A stretch of 64,000 nucleotides of DNA from Paenibacillus xylanexedens (GTDB lineage Bacteria > Bacillota > Bacilli > Paenibacillales > Paenibacillaceae), in assembly GCF_001908275.1 (NCBI RefSeq), contig NZ_CP018620.1, positions 5,270,001-5,334,000 on the forward strand. Direction: 5' to 3'. Shown here one piece after another: positions 17,697 through 26,006 of this stretch. Position 1 is the stretch's first letter, and each line of letters begins with the position of its first letter. The position numbers and the translations under genes were made by a program. Below the pieces are notes generated by a model. That model was given only the letters and a program-made list of their open reading frames with translations. It was not told the origin of the DNA and did not search any database.

Positions 17697-18335
17697 TTAG
17701 TCTTGTTTGCGCGGTACAACCGAGATCCGGTAGGCTGCCACATTCAGTCCTTTTTCCACAGCATCGGTTATCAGGTCCTTCACAACCTTGTTCTCTGCAC
17801 CCCTCGCAACCACAAGCACCCCACGGATCTGCGGTTTGAGCTTTTTGGTCACTATAGGTGTCTGATCCCCTGCTATTTCGTAAGTAATAATCTCGCCATC
17901 ACGGGTATATTGCGTCATATGCCGTTTGCCCCCGCTAGCATCGGTTTCTTCGGTAAGTTGCTGAGAATCCTTCACGTTCCGCTGAACGACCAATTCTTCT
18001 GTGGAATCCACGGTAACCATCACATCAACCGTTCCCACACCAACAATGTTTTCCAGCACACCTTTGATTTTGTCTTCAAATGCAATTTCGATCGCCTGAA
18101 AAGGATTCTGTTCCGACGGATCACTCTGTATGGATGCCATGGATGTTGCCGGGTCCGGTGGTTCCCGACCGATATTTTCGGAATCAATTTTTTTGACATT
18201 GACGAAGGAATTGAACAGCATGATTCCCACCCCGATCAAACCCAGGATAATCAGCCAGCGGAAGGTTTGACTTCGCCTTGCCCCACCCTCTCCGCCACCC
18301 ATCCAGGTTTCCATCTTTTTGAACCATTGTTTCAT
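17697..18335 (-). CDS. spoIIIAG: Stage III sporulation protein AG
   Basis: Forms a large ring in the space between mother cell and forespore. One transmembrane helix (about residues 26-46, WLIILGLIGVGIMLF) is preceded by a basic, glycine-rich cytosolic start. The extracellular ring-building domain follows (about 75-212), including VGTVDVMVTVDSTEE and RGVLVVARGAENKVVKDLITDAV. Length 212 residues is close to the family norm. ATG with AGGAGG at seven bases. It lies between spoIIIAF and spoIIIAH. Confidence 0.95.
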   Translation of the reverse strand: MKQWFKKMETWMGGGEGGARRSQTFRWLIILGLIGVGIMLFNSFVNVKKIDSENIGREPPDPATSMASIQSDPSEQNPFQAIEIAFEDKIKGVLENIVGVGTVDVMVTVDSTEELVVQRNVKDSQQLTEETDASGGKRHMTQYTRDGEIITYEIAGDQTPIVTKKLKPQIRGVLVVARGAENKVVKDLITDAVEKGLNVAAYRISVVPRKQD

Positions 18336-18350
18336 CGGACACCCTCCTTC

Positions 18351-19181
18351 TCAGAGCACTTCAGCACTTTTTGGTTCTGTCACTTGAACGTTGTTTGCAT
18401 CAACATCCCACTTTTCAGTCAACAATGTAATAATCTGCACCGCATGTTCGGACCTTGTGGATGTCACACCTTGCTGCTTCGTCTCATCTGCCTGATCACG
18501 TATAACAGGCTCGGAAGACGCTTCATTTCCATCACGTTGCCCTCTACTCACATCAATCTGTACATCAGGCACTTCAATCTGACCGATCTGGATGGGCTGT
18601 TGTATTTGATGTGATTTATCCTTCTCGGATTCTGTGTCTGTTCCAAATATGGGTTGTGTGTTAGCAGCGACTTCTTGCTGTCCTGCTTTCACTTCTCCTT
18701 CTGCACCCCCTCCGGCCATCTCGACCAACACACGCTGGATCACAGGCAGTTCGACTGATGAGGCAGCTTCCATCTCGGTTTCATATTTACTCATGGCCAG
18801 CTGTACCTCTACGGACCGCACCCTCGCTCCTGTTGTTTCTTCAATCTGACCTTTCATGACATTAGCCAGTTCTTTGGCTGTCCATTGTAAGGATTGTTCC
18901 TGTTCATTGGATTGTAGCCGTTTGCCCTGAGCTAATATCTGTTCGAGTGTCGCATTCCCATTCGATGGAGCATCCATTGCAGACATTGCCCGTTTCAGTT
19001 CGCCAACCGGATCACTTTTGAGTAGCTTGGTTATGGGTGATAAAAGGGTCAGCAGGATGAGAAGGCTCAGCACAAGCTTGACATAACGTTCCATGGATCG
19101 ATTGGGCAACAACATATCCACAAAAGTCGCTAGCAGAACGATCATAATCAAATCCTGGAGCCAGTTGCTCAGCCACCCCAT
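18351..19181 (-). CDS. spoIIIAF: Stage III sporulation protein AF
   Basis: Membrane protein of the SpoIIIA complex, required for sigma-G activity in the forespore. Two N-terminal transmembrane helices (about residues 7-24 and 35-52) with the family pattern LPNRSMERYVKLVLSLLILL. A long soluble C-terminal part follows, ending in the usual VDANNVQVTE-type segment. The start is the ATG at 19181, with AAAGGGGGG just upstream. Its 276 residues exceed the 206 of Bacillus subtilis because of a low-complexity insert (about 170-240). Confidence 0.93.
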   Translation of the reverse strand: MGWLSNWLQDLIMIVLLATFVDMLLPNRSMERYVKLVLSLLILLTLLSPITKLLKSDPVGELKRAMSAMDAPSNGNATLEQILAQGKRLQSNEQEQSLQWTAKELANVMKGQIEETTGARVRSVEVQLAMSKYETEMEAASSVELPVIQRVLVEMAGGGAEGEVKAGQQEVAANTQPIFGTDTESEKDKSHQIQQPIQIGQIEVPDVQIDVSRGQRDGNEASSEPVIRDQADETKQQGVTSTRSEHAVQIITLLTEKWDVDANNVQVTEPKSAEVL

Positions 19182-19211
19182 CCTTTCCCCCCCTTTCTTG
19201 CCAACATACAT

Positions 19212-20402
19212 TCAGCGCATCATGACAGTCAGATTGCCCGCGGTCAGCAAGATGGTAATGGCCAGGAAAAACATCAGCCCGACGGCTGCCAGCGCCGCAA
19301 ATACGTAGATCATGCTCTTGCCGATGGCCTGGAGGCATCCTACAATCGGGGTGTCTCCTAGCGGTTGCATAATGGCACCAGTTACGTTGTATATCAAGGC
19401 AAGAGCCAGAATCTTGAGTGCCGGAAAGGCACATAGAAACAAAATGATGATCACTCCGGTGAGTCCAATTGCATTTTTGACAAGTAAAGAAGCTGTAATT
19501 ACAGTATCCGTCGCATCCGCAAATGTTCTGCCCACGACAGGGACAAAGTTGCCTGCGATGTATTTGGCGGCCTTCAGGCTAACTCCATCCGCTACGGAGC
19601 CCGATGCTCCCTGAACCGAGATTACACCCAAAAACATCGTCAGCAGGATACCCAGCAGTGCCACACTAATATTGCGCAGGAGGTCTGCCAGCTGTGTCAG
19701 CTTGTACTTGTCAGACAATGAACTGACGAGATGCAGAACAGCTGAGAAGAAGAGTAACGGGAATACCAGCAAGTGAATCAACGTACTCACCAGATGAATC
19801 ATGAAAATGATGAGTGGATGTGTCACCGAGACGGTGATGACATTACCCATGGACGCAAGCAGTGTGAATAACAAGGGAACCATGGCCATCATGAAGTTGA
19901 TCATGCCGGTTATGGCATCCTTGGCGTATCCAATCGCCACACTGAAGCTGTTGATCGCAATAATGATGATGACCATATAACAGATGGAATAGGCGATTTT
20001 GCTAATATTATTTTTCTCAAATGCGGTCTGAAGAGTCTCCAGAATCATGCTGAGTACACTTAACATCACAATCGTGACCAGAAGTTTGCCATTATATAAA
20101 ATTTCATGCAGCATGAAGGTTCCTATCGCTACAAACACCGATTTCAGGCTGAACCCTTCATTGCCGGGGATTAACATATCCATGAAGGAAGGGGTCTTCC
20201 CATCCGGGAAGAAACCACCGTATTGTTGCATCAGTTGATCCCAGTATTTCTCCACCTGATCCTTGGGAAGCTGATCGGCCTGCTGCTCCATCCACTCACC
20301 GGAAGGCGAGGTTGCAGTAACCTGTCCCAGGATACCAAACAGAAAACAGAGCATCAGCACAACCGTAAGGCGCCACTGCGGCTTATGATGCATTGATTTC
20401 AT
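19212..20402 (-). CDS. spoIIIAE: Stage III sporulation protein AE
   Basis: Polytopic membrane protein of the SpoIIIA channel. A signal-like N-terminal helix (about residues 10-28) is followed by a short extracellular stretch with the conserved YWDQLMQQYGGFFPDG segment. About eight further hydrophobic helices follow, including the GNFVPVVGRTFADATDTVITAS loop typical of the family. Length 396 residues is normal. ATG start; the best Shine-Dalgarno sequence (AAAGGG) is rather distant, so coupling with spoIIIAD is likely. Confidence 0.96.
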   Translation of the reverse strand: MKSMHHKPQWRLTVVLMLCFLFGILGQVTATSPSGEWMEQQADQLPKDQVEKYWDQLMQQYGGFFPDGKTPSFMDMLIPGNEGFSLKSVFVAIGTFMLHEILYNGKLLVTIVMLSVLSMILETLQTAFEKNNISKIAYSICYMVIIIIAINSFSVAIGYAKDAITGMINFMMAMVPLLFTLLASMGNVITVSVTHPLIIFMIHLVSTLIHLLVFPLLFFSAVLHLVSSLSDKYKLTQLADLLRNISVALLGILLTMFLGVISVQGASGSVADGVSLKAAKYIAGNFVPVVGRTFADATDTVITASLLVKNAIGLTGVIIILFLCAFPALKILALALIYNVTGAIMQPLGDTPIVGCLQAIGKSMIYVFAALAAVGLMFFLAITILLTAGNLTVMMR

Positions 20403-20422
20403 ATGAAGTCCGCACGCCCTTT

Positions 20423-20812
20423 CTACACCGGCATCAGCTTCATGACGGTTTCGATAATAATGCTGATGATCGGTATAGCAAGTACAAGGATCAGTACCTT
20501 ACCAGCCAATTCGATCTTGGACGCAATGCTCTCCTGACCTGCATCCCTGACAATCTGTGCGCCAAATTCAGCGATGTACGCTATGCCAATAATTTTCAGC
20601 ACCGTTTTCAGATAAATACTTTCCATGCCTGAATTCTCGGCAAGCCGCTTCAACACTTCGATGACTGCTCCGATTTTGCCAATCAACAACATGAAGATGA
20701 CAATGCCGGTCGCGGCAGCAATCAGAAAGGCAAACATCGGTTTCTGTTCCTTAATGACCAGAATGAGCACTGTTGCGATGAGCGCCAAACCTACAACTTG
20801 GATAATTTCCAC
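20423..20812 (-). CDS. spoIIIAD: Stage III sporulation protein AD
   Basis: 129-residue membrane protein with three to four helices, opening with MEIIQVVGLALIATVLILVIK and containing the conserved YLKTVLKIIGIAYIAEFGAQIVRDAG stretch between helices. SpoIIIAC and SpoIIIAD are related and resemble each other over the C-terminal half of AD. Start is GTG with GGTGGTG upstream. It lies between spoIIIAC and spoIIIAE. Confidence 0.95.
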   Translation of the reverse strand: MEIIQVVGLALIATVLILVIKEQKPMFAFLIAAATGIVIFMLLIGKIGAVIEVLKRLAENSGMESIYLKTVLKIIGIAYIAEFGAQIVRDAGQESIASKIELAGKVLILVLAIPIISIIIETVMKLMPV

Positions 20813-20843
20813 AGGTCACCACCATCCGGCTTCATGACCGATT

Positions 20844-21047
20844 TCATTGAAAAAGAAATATCGATTTGATCTCTTGTAGCAGGCTGTCCAGCATACGGAC
20901 CACCATGAACAATACAACGACAAATCCGATTACGGTCACCCAGTGAGCCATATCTTCCTTTCCCATTTGTTTCAGTACCGTGTGAATCATGGCGATGATG
21001 ATTCCGATACCCGCAATTTGAAAGATTGCGTTCACTTCTAGATTCAT
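20844..21047 (-). CDS. spoIIIAC: Stage III sporulation protein AC
   Basis: 67 residues with two transmembrane helices (IAGIGIIIAMIHTVLKQMG and VIGFVVVLFMVVRML) joined by KEDMAHWV, the standard SpoIIIAC form. ATG start with GAGGTG upstream. Part of the eight-gene spoIIIA operon. Confidence 0.95.
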   Translation of the reverse strand: MNLEVNAIFQIAGIGIIIAMIHTVLKQMGKEDMAHWVTVIGFVVVLFMVVRMLDSLLQEIKSIFLFQ

Positions 21048-21076
21048 GACCTTGGCACCTCACTATCCCGGCTATT

Positions 21077-21595
21077 TCAGAAGATCAGAATGACGATTAA
21101 CGCTCCGACAAGCATCCCGAGGCTTCGGCTCATTCGTTCATATTTCATTTGATCGGCCTGGGCACGGGATTCCTCATGCATTAGTTGTTGAATGGCTAAC
21201 GATATATGTTTGGTCTGATCCTGACGGTCACTTGTGCCAAGGCTGAAGCTTAATTGCAGCATCACTTCCTTCTCGTCAGCCTTCATGGCCGATCTTCCCC
21301 ACGCCAGATCCACGCCTGACTGTAGACTTTCCCGGGCAGTGAGTCCATGAGGAGGTTCCATCTGTGTAGCTGCATGAAGGAACAGCGTCTTTACAGGTTC
21401 TTTGGTCTGTGCTCCCATCTTGCCCATGGCATCGGGAAGCGGAGTGAGCCCATAATTAATCTCCGTCATTAGTCGCTGGAGGGCTGCAATGAGTTCTCGC
21501 AATTGTCTTGGTCTTAATGCATACTGTCTGGCCTTGTAAAAACCGGCGAGGGTGCTGGCTAACAGAATAATTACCGCACCAAACATGTTAACCAA
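21077..21595 (-). CDS. spoIIIAB: Stage III sporulation protein AB
   Basis: Type II secretion GspF-like membrane protein of the SpoIIIA machine, thought to work with the ATPase SpoIIIAA. An N-terminal helix (FGAVIILLASTLAGFY) is followed by ARQYALRPRQLRELIAALQRL, helical cytosolic segments and a C-terminal helix (LGMLVGALIVILIF). The start is set at a TTG (21595) with AGGAGGTG about eight bases upstream, giving 172 residues against 171 in Bacillus subtilis. An ATG three codons later is the alternative. The coding sequence overlaps the spoIIIAA stop by eight bases. Confidence 0.93.
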   Translation of the reverse strand: MVNMFGAVIILLASTLAGFYKARQYALRPRQLRELIAALQRLMTEINYGLTPLPDAMGKMGAQTKEPVKTLFLHAATQMEPPHGLTARESLQSGVDLAWGRSAMKADEKEVMLQLSFSLGTSDRQDQTKHISLAIQQLMHEESRAQADQMKYERMSRSLGMLVGALIVILIF

Positions 21596-22592
21596 AGGCT
21601 TCACCTCCTGCCCCGGTCTGCTGCAACCCACGCATTTTGCCATCAGCCAGCCGAAAGGTCATGCCCCGGCTCGTCCGTTGCAGCTGGACATAACGTTGAA
21701 ACATCTGCTCCGTAATTAAGGTTCTGAGTGCGGGTCTGGCCGACAGCTCCGATAGGTCACGGCCATGCGCAGTCGCAATCACTGAGACTCCTGCATGCAG
21801 GGCTTCCATCACCGCTTCGGCATCCTCCGGACGACCGATCTCGTCCACAATCAGGACATCAGGCGACATGGAGCGAAGCATCATCATCATGCCCTCAGCC
21901 TTCGGACAACCGTCCATCACATCTGTTCGGGGACCTACGTCGAAGCCAGGCACTCCTTTGTAGCTGCCAGCGATTTCGGACCTTTCATCCACAATGCCCA
22001 CTTTCAGCCGCGGACGTATTCCCTGAACCAGTTCAGTTCCCCCTGTAAGCTTTGTACCACTGCTAATTTGTCTCGCCAGATCTCGCAGCAACGTCGTTTT
22101 CCCTTGTTGTGGTGGTGATAGGATCAACGTGTGCAGGACCTGTCCGCTCTTCATATCGAGAAGATAAGGAAGAATACGATCAGCTACTCCATGTACCTCA
22201 CGGGCTACCCGAACGTTAAACCCGTTGATGTCACGCAGGTATTCGACACGCCCACCGCTTAGTACCGTTCGTCCAGCAAGCCCAATTCGATGTCCCCCAG
22301 GTATGGTGATGAACCCTTTGCGCAGTTCCTCTTCCAATGTATAAAGTGAATGGTTACTGATCAGGTCCAGCAACCTGTGCGTCACTTCTTTCTGAGGAAC
22401 ATACGCTTCTTCAGGATTCCCGGTCGGACAACCTTGAGGTGTCAGGAAGTGGTATGTGTTGCCTGCATTAATCTCCAGGGGTCTGCCTTCACGAATACGT
22501 ACTTCCTCCACTTGTTCCAATAGAGCGGGTGGCATTCTTCCGAGAATGGTTCGGATCGGTTCCGGAAAAAGTTCCCTCCAGTTCACCTTCAT
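21588..22592 (-). CDS. spoIIIAA: Stage III sporulation protein AA (ATPase)
   Basis: Secretion-type ATPase that powers the SpoIIIA-SpoIIQ complex. The Walker A loop is PPQQGKTTLLRD at roughly residue 155, the Walker B is DVLIVDEIGRPEDAEA, and an R-finger-like segment follows. The N-terminal domain carries VEEVRIREGRPLEI. Length 334 residues, slightly above Bacillus subtilis (307). ATG start with TTGGAGGAG upstream. First gene of the operon, with a sigma-E-like promoter about 65 bases upstream. Confidence 0.97.
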   Translation of the reverse strand: MKVNWRELFPEPIRTILGRMPPALLEQVEEVRIREGRPLEINAGNTYHFLTPQGCPTGNPEEAYVPQKEVTHRLLDLISNHSLYTLEEELRKGFITIPGGHRIGLAGRTVLSGGRVEYLRDINGFNVRVAREVHGVADRILPYLLDMKSGQVLHTLILSPPQQGKTTLLRDLARQISSGTKLTGGTELVQGIRPRLKVGIVDERSEIAGSYKGVPGFDVGPRTDVMDGCPKAEGMMMMLRSMSPDVLIVDEIGRPEDAEAVMEALHAGVSVIATAHGRDLSELSARPALRTLITEQMFQRYVQLQRTSRGMTFRLADGKMRGLQQTGAGGEAFG

Positions 22593-22653
22593 GAGTAGGC
22601 TCCTCCAACCTTGAGATCATTTGGTTCACACTTCTGGCGCTTGTTCATATCTC

Positions 22654-22682
22654 AAGTTTATGCCTGTACATTTAATTTATGA
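22654..22682 (-). promoter_or_regulatory. Candidate sigma-E promoter of the spoIIIA operon
   Basis: On the minus strand a TCATAAATT -35-like element and a CATAAACTT -10-like element are separated by about 13 bases, close to the mother-cell sigma-E consensus. The start codon of spoIIIAA lies about 60 bases downstream. Sigma-E control of spoIIIA is established in Bacillus; the element here is assigned by eye. Confidence 0.5.
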
Positions 22683-22855
22683 CGCTGAAATCTATCAATT
22701 CTTTAGAATACGGTTGAGAGTTGAAACCATAGATGCACCTTCTGTTCTAGGCACCCGTCTAGATGTGCATGCATATAGTAATTGCAGATAGGTAAGTTCC
22801 ATTTCGGTTCAAAACAGAACTACCGATCCCCAGATACAGAAAGGAGTTGTGGGGA

Positions 22856-23605
22856 GTGCGAGTTGATGTCGTTGGCAATGTGAATGAAGTACGTACCATT
22901 GATATTGCAGGGCGAAGTGCAGTTGTCATTGATGTATTGTGTACGACCAGTACGATTGTTACGGCTCTGGCGTATGACGCTTCCGCTGTGATTGCCGTAG
23001 AGACCGTTCCACAAGCCAAACAAATGGAAGTGAAAGATTGCATTCGAGGCGGGGAACGTTTTGACAAAAAAATCACCGGATTCGAAGTGGGGAATTCCCC
23101 CTATGAATATATGACTGCAGGCATTGCAGATAAAACAATCATTCTAACCACAACCGATGGAACCCGAGCTTTGATCAAGGCTTCCAAGGGGAAACATGTA
23201 TTCGCTGGTTCATTTCTCAATGTGCAGGCTGTTGCAGCAGCCCTATGTGAACTTCAACGAGATGTATTGCTGTTATGTGCGGGGAACCAGGATGAATTTG
23301 CTCTGGAGGACGGCTTGTGTGCTGGATGTATCATCGATGAACTGCACCGTCAATCCTGTTCTCCCCTCCAACTTAACGATCTCGGCATAGTGCTTCATCA
23401 GGCGGTATCCCAATGTCAGGAGAGCATCCCGGAGTTGGTGCAGGGGTCTGTTAGCGGGCGGAGGCTTGAAAAGTTAGGCAGAGTTCATGATATTTCGTAT
23501 TGTTCTCAATTAAACCTGCTGGATTGTGTTCCCGAGATGGGGGAGGGGAACCGCATGCAGCCTTATAGAGGCATACGCGGCGGAAAGATGTTCAAGTTGA
23601 TGTGA
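22856..23605 (+). CDS. comB: ComB-type 2-phosphosulfolactate phosphatase
   Basis: Member of the ComB family, which hydrolyses 2-phosphosulfolactate to 3-sulfolactate. Visible features are SAVVIDVLCTTSTIVTAL near the N terminus, GGERFDKKITGFEVGNSP, and TTTDGTRAL followed by the FAGSFLN motif. The start is GTG at 22856 with AAGGAG nine bases upstream; an earlier TTG sits directly on that site. Length 249 residues. It is transcribed divergently from spoIIIA and converges on lysC. Some Bacillus species store sulfolactate in spores, which makes the sporulation neighbourhood suggestive, but no other sulfolactate gene is nearby. Confidence 0.85.
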   Translation: MRVDVVGNVNEVRTIDIAGRSAVVIDVLCTTSTIVTALAYDASAVIAVETVPQAKQMEVKDCIRGGERFDKKITGFEVGNSPYEYMTAGIADKTIILTTTDGTRALIKASKGKHVFAGSFLNVQAVAAALCELQRDVLLLCAGNQDEFALEDGLCAGCIIDELHRQSCSPLQLNDLGIVLHQAVSQCQESIPELVQGSVSGRRLEKLGRVHDISYCSQLNLLDCVPEMGEGNRMQPYRGIRGGKMFKLM

Positions 23606-23625
23606 GAATTGCCATGAGAAAAACA

Positions 23626-23667
23626 ATAAAAAGGTGTACTGCTGCCCGTTGGCAACAGTACACCTTT
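23626..23667. terminator. Bidirectional terminator between comB and lysC
   Basis: Stem AAGGTGTACTG/CAGTACACCTT with an inner GCC/GGC pairing. On the minus strand it is followed by TTTTTATTGTTTTTC, so it serves lysC well; on the plus strand the T run is poorer but it also follows comB. Confidence 0.85.
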
Positions 23668-23692
23668 GCTAATTTACATACATAGAAGATAC

Positions 23693-24211
23693 TTATCTGC
23701 GATCTTGAGGTCCACCGATAACGGCTTGCTCGGCAGTGTCGAGATCATATGCTGTATGCAATGCCTTAATGACGTCATGCAGCTTATCTCCGTCAATAAC
23801 ACAAGATACTTTGATCTCGGAAGTGCTCACCATCTTGATACTCACGCCTTCAGCGGAAATGACTTTGAACATCTTGGCAGCTACACCTGGGTGACTGACC
23901 ATGCCTGCGCCAACAATGGAGATTTTAACGAGGTTCTCCTCAGATGTGACTTCACGGTAAGGCAAGCGGCTGTGAAGGCCTTCAATGACACGTAATGCGT
24001 TCTCACGATCAGACAGCGCCACAGAGAACGAGAAGTCCGCTTTGCCATCCATCACACCGCTCTGAACGATAATGTCCACATCCAGCTGATTGGATGCAAG
24101 CGCACCAAATACTTCGGCCAGAACTCCTGGTACATCCGGCACACCCAGAATACTGATGCGAGCCACATTTTTGTCATAGGCAATACCACTAACCACTACG
24201 CCTTGTTCCAT
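23693..24211 (-). CDS. Predicted aspartokinase beta subunit from internal lysC start
   Basis: In-frame ATG inside lysC with a perfect AAGGAGG eight bases upstream (plus-strand 24220-24226). It would give a 172-residue protein holding only the two regulatory ACT domains, starting MEQGVVVSGIAY. Bacillus subtilis aspartokinase II is known to make alpha and beta subunits in just this way. The product here is inferred from the ribosome binding site and the homology. Confidence 0.65.
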   Translation of the reverse strand: MEQGVVVSGIAYDKNVARISILGVPDVPGVLAEVFGALASNQLDVDIIVQSGVMDGKADFSFSVALSDRENALRVIEGLHSRLPYREVTSEENLVKISIVGAGMVSHPGVAAKMFKVISAEGVSIKMVSTSEIKVSCVIDGDKLHDVIKALHTAYDLDTAEQAVIGGPQDRR

Positions 24212-24946
24212 TGCTGCTTCCTCCTTCACAACCGTTCCTTCATTATGGTTAAAGCTGGATCTTACGATTAAAGGTACACCGGAATGCTTCGCGTACTCTA
24301 CTGCACGCGGATGCAACACCGCTGCTCCCAAATTAGCAAGTTCCAGCATTTCGTCATACGATATTTCCTTCAGCTTGCGCGCAACCTTAACGATCCGCGG
24401 GTCCGTAGAGTATATTCCGTCTACATCCGTATAGATCTCACACGCATCAGCCTTAATTGCTGCCGCCAGCGCTACAGCTGTTGTATCCGAACCACCACGA
24501 CCCAGCGTTGTGATCTCGCCGTCTTCCGTCATGCCCTGGAAGCCTGCAACAATAACAATGTTGCCCTCGGCAAGTGCTGCATTCACACGGTCAGGTTGAA
24601 TATCATGAATACGTGCTTTTCCGTGAACCGGCTCTGTGCGGAATCCCGCTTGCCAGCCCGTAAACGATACTGCCTTACGTCCAAGCGCTTGAATAGCCAT
24701 CGATAACAAAGAGATGGAAATCTGTTCTCCTGTCGTTAAGAGCATATCCATCTCACGAGCAGGCAGATCACTATTCAGTTGTTTTGCCTGATCAATCAAA
24801 TCATCTGTTGTATCCCCCATGGCCGAAACCACAACTACACACCGATGTCCTTCATCAGCTTTTTCTACAACACGTCCGGCTACACGCTTCATGCGTTCTG
24901 TATCTCCGACCGAGCTGCCCCCAAATTTCATGACGTACAATGACAA
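23693..24946 (-). CDS. lysC: Aspartate kinase (lysine-sensitive aspartokinase II type)
   Basis: Phosphorylates aspartate in the first step toward lysine, diaminopimelate, methionine and threonine. N-terminal kinase domain with VMKFGGSSVGDTERM and the ITTLGRGGSDTTA motif, followed by two ACT domains (about residues 265-400) for feedback control. Length 417 residues. Start is TTG with GGAGTGG about ten bases upstream. A strong internal start at 24211 is expected to give a separate beta subunit, as in Bacillus subtilis LysC. The gene converges on comB. Diaminopimelate also feeds cell-wall and spore dipicolinate synthesis. Confidence 0.95.
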   Translation of the reverse strand: MSLYVMKFGGSSVGDTERMKRVAGRVVEKADEGHRCVVVVSAMGDTTDDLIDQAKQLNSDLPAREMDMLLTTGEQISISLLSMAIQALGRKAVSFTGWQAGFRTEPVHGKARIHDIQPDRVNAALAEGNIVIVAGFQGMTEDGEITTLGRGGSDTTAVALAAAIKADACEIYTDVDGIYSTDPRIVKVARKLKEISYDEMLELANLGAAVLHPRAVEYAKHSGVPLIVRSSFNHNEGTVVKEEAAMEQGVVVSGIAYDKNVARISILGVPDVPGVLAEVFGALASNQLDVDIIVQSGVMDGKADFSFSVALSDRENALRVIEGLHSRLPYREVTSEENLVKISIVGAGMVSHPGVAAKMFKVISAEGVSIKMVSTSEIKVSCVIDGDKLHDVIKALHTAYDLDTAEQAVIGGPQDRR

Positions 24947-25067
24947 CGCAAATCCACTCCCTACCTTGTGCAGTATGCATAATTAATGTCCATCGTCATT
25001 ATTCTCTACGAGAAATGACTTTAACCCAGTATATTACGAAAGCGCCTGATAGGCTAATCTTTTTTCG

Positions 25068-25101
25068 AAAAAACCCTCTGCCAAAGGAATGGCAAAGGGT
25101 T
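25068..25101 (-). terminator. Terminator of efp
   Basis: Minus-strand stem AACCCTTTGCC/GGCAGAGGGTT with a loop of eight bases, followed by TTTTCG. It lies 36 bases after the efp stop codon. Confidence 0.85.
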
Positions 25102-25136
25102 GTTAATAACCTTTTTTAGCTTACAAGCTGTGAAAG

Positions 25137-25694
25137 TTACGCACGGGAAGAGTATTTACCTTCACGTGTGTCAATCAGGAGAACGTCACCTTCGTTAATG
25201 AACAAAGGAACTTGTACGTTCAAGCCTGTTTCCACTTTTGCATTTTTGGTAGCGCCTTGTGCAGTGTTACCTTTAACACTTGGCTCAGTCTCGATGACTT
25301 TCAACTCAACGCTTGTTGGCAAGTCAATTCCGAGAATTTCACCTTGGTAGCTAACGATCTTAACGACCATGTTTTCTTTCAGGAAGTTCAATTCCCATTC
25401 TAGTTGATCACTAGTCAATGTGAACTGATCATATGTTTCGTTATCCATGAACGTGTGCTCTGTACCGCTTGCATACAGGTAGGATACGCCACGGTTTTCG
25501 ATGATGGCACGACCAATCGTTTCGCCTGCACGGAATGTTTTTTCAACGGTGTTACCGTTACGCAGGTTTTTCAATTTGGAACGTACGAAAGCAGCACCTT
25601 TACCTGGTTTAACGTGTTGGAAATCAAGCACGGTATAGATATCGTTATCTACTTGCACGGTCAAGCCTGTTTTAAAATCGTTTACTGAAATCAC
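25137..25694 (-). CDS. efp: Translation elongation factor P
   Basis: Relieves ribosome stalling at polyproline stretches. Three beta-barrel domains; the loop residue K32 in [10 protein letters not shown] is the position that carries modification in related proteins. The C-terminal signature region ([16 protein letters not shown]) is intact. Length 185 residues. Start is GTG, with AGGAGGG seven bases upstream. It lies downstream of the pepQ-type peptidase, as in Bacillus subtilis, with a long hairpin element in the spacer. Confidence 0.98.
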   Translation of the reverse strand: MISVNDFKTGLTVQVDNDIYTVLDFQHVKPGKGAAFVRSKLKNLRNGNTVEKTFRAGETIGRAIIENRGVSYLYASGTEHTFMDNETYDQFTLTSDQLEWELNFLKENMVVKIVSYQGEILGIDLPTSVELKVIETEPSVKGNTAQGATKNAKVETGLNVQVPLFINEGDVLLIDTREGKYSSRA

Positions 25695-26006
25695 AAAAAA
25701 TCCCTCCTGATATGGTTAAAAAGTAGGTGATATAAGACGATGAGTTAATGTAAAGGTGGGTTTATTCTGAATTGATGACCATGTGCGATGTGACCGTTAC
25801 GGGTCCGGATCGTTCCTCCGATCGCTGTTGTCTCCTCATTTTCCCAACTAGATTTTAATAAGGTTTAAAATGAGGAGACAAAGGCGAGCGCTTCGCTTCT
25901 TCAGAATCGATTCCGCTCCCTTCACTACTTTTGCAATGGTCCATAACAATCAGCAATAACCTGTACCTTTATATTAAAAATCGTCTTATATCCCTGTGGC
26001 TGTAAT
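25695..26006. other. efp upstream spacer, mostly a repeat element
   Basis: 312 bases between efp and the upstream peptidase gene. Almost all of it is the long hairpin element described at 25777-25941. No gene or clear promoter is seen besides the efp ribosome binding site. Confidence 0.6.
25777..25941. repeat. Long dispersed hairpin element, copy 1
   Basis: Imperfect inverted repeat of about 165 bases bounded by GACCAT and ATGGTC. The core has a perfect 14-base inverted repeat (TGTCTCCTCATTTT at 25829-25842 and its complement at 25867-25880), extended outward by CGATCGCTGT against AAGGCGAGCG with three mismatches. The flanks CCGATCGCTGTT and AAGGCGAGCGCTTCGCTTCTTCAG recur at 56467-56556. No T run follows, so it is not a simple terminator. 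Confidence 0.7.

Noticed and set aside
19012..19434. Minus-strand reading frame across the spoIIIAE-spoIIIAF junction
   Set aside because: It is a frame-shifted reading of two known genes with no own start signal.
20791..21063. Reading frame overlapping spoIIIAC in another frame
   Set aside because: spoIIIAC is clearly recognisable in the correct frame; this one is arginine-rich noise.
22759..23076. Minus-strand reading frame opposite comB
   Set aside because: It is antisense to a well-supported gene and has no ribosome binding site.
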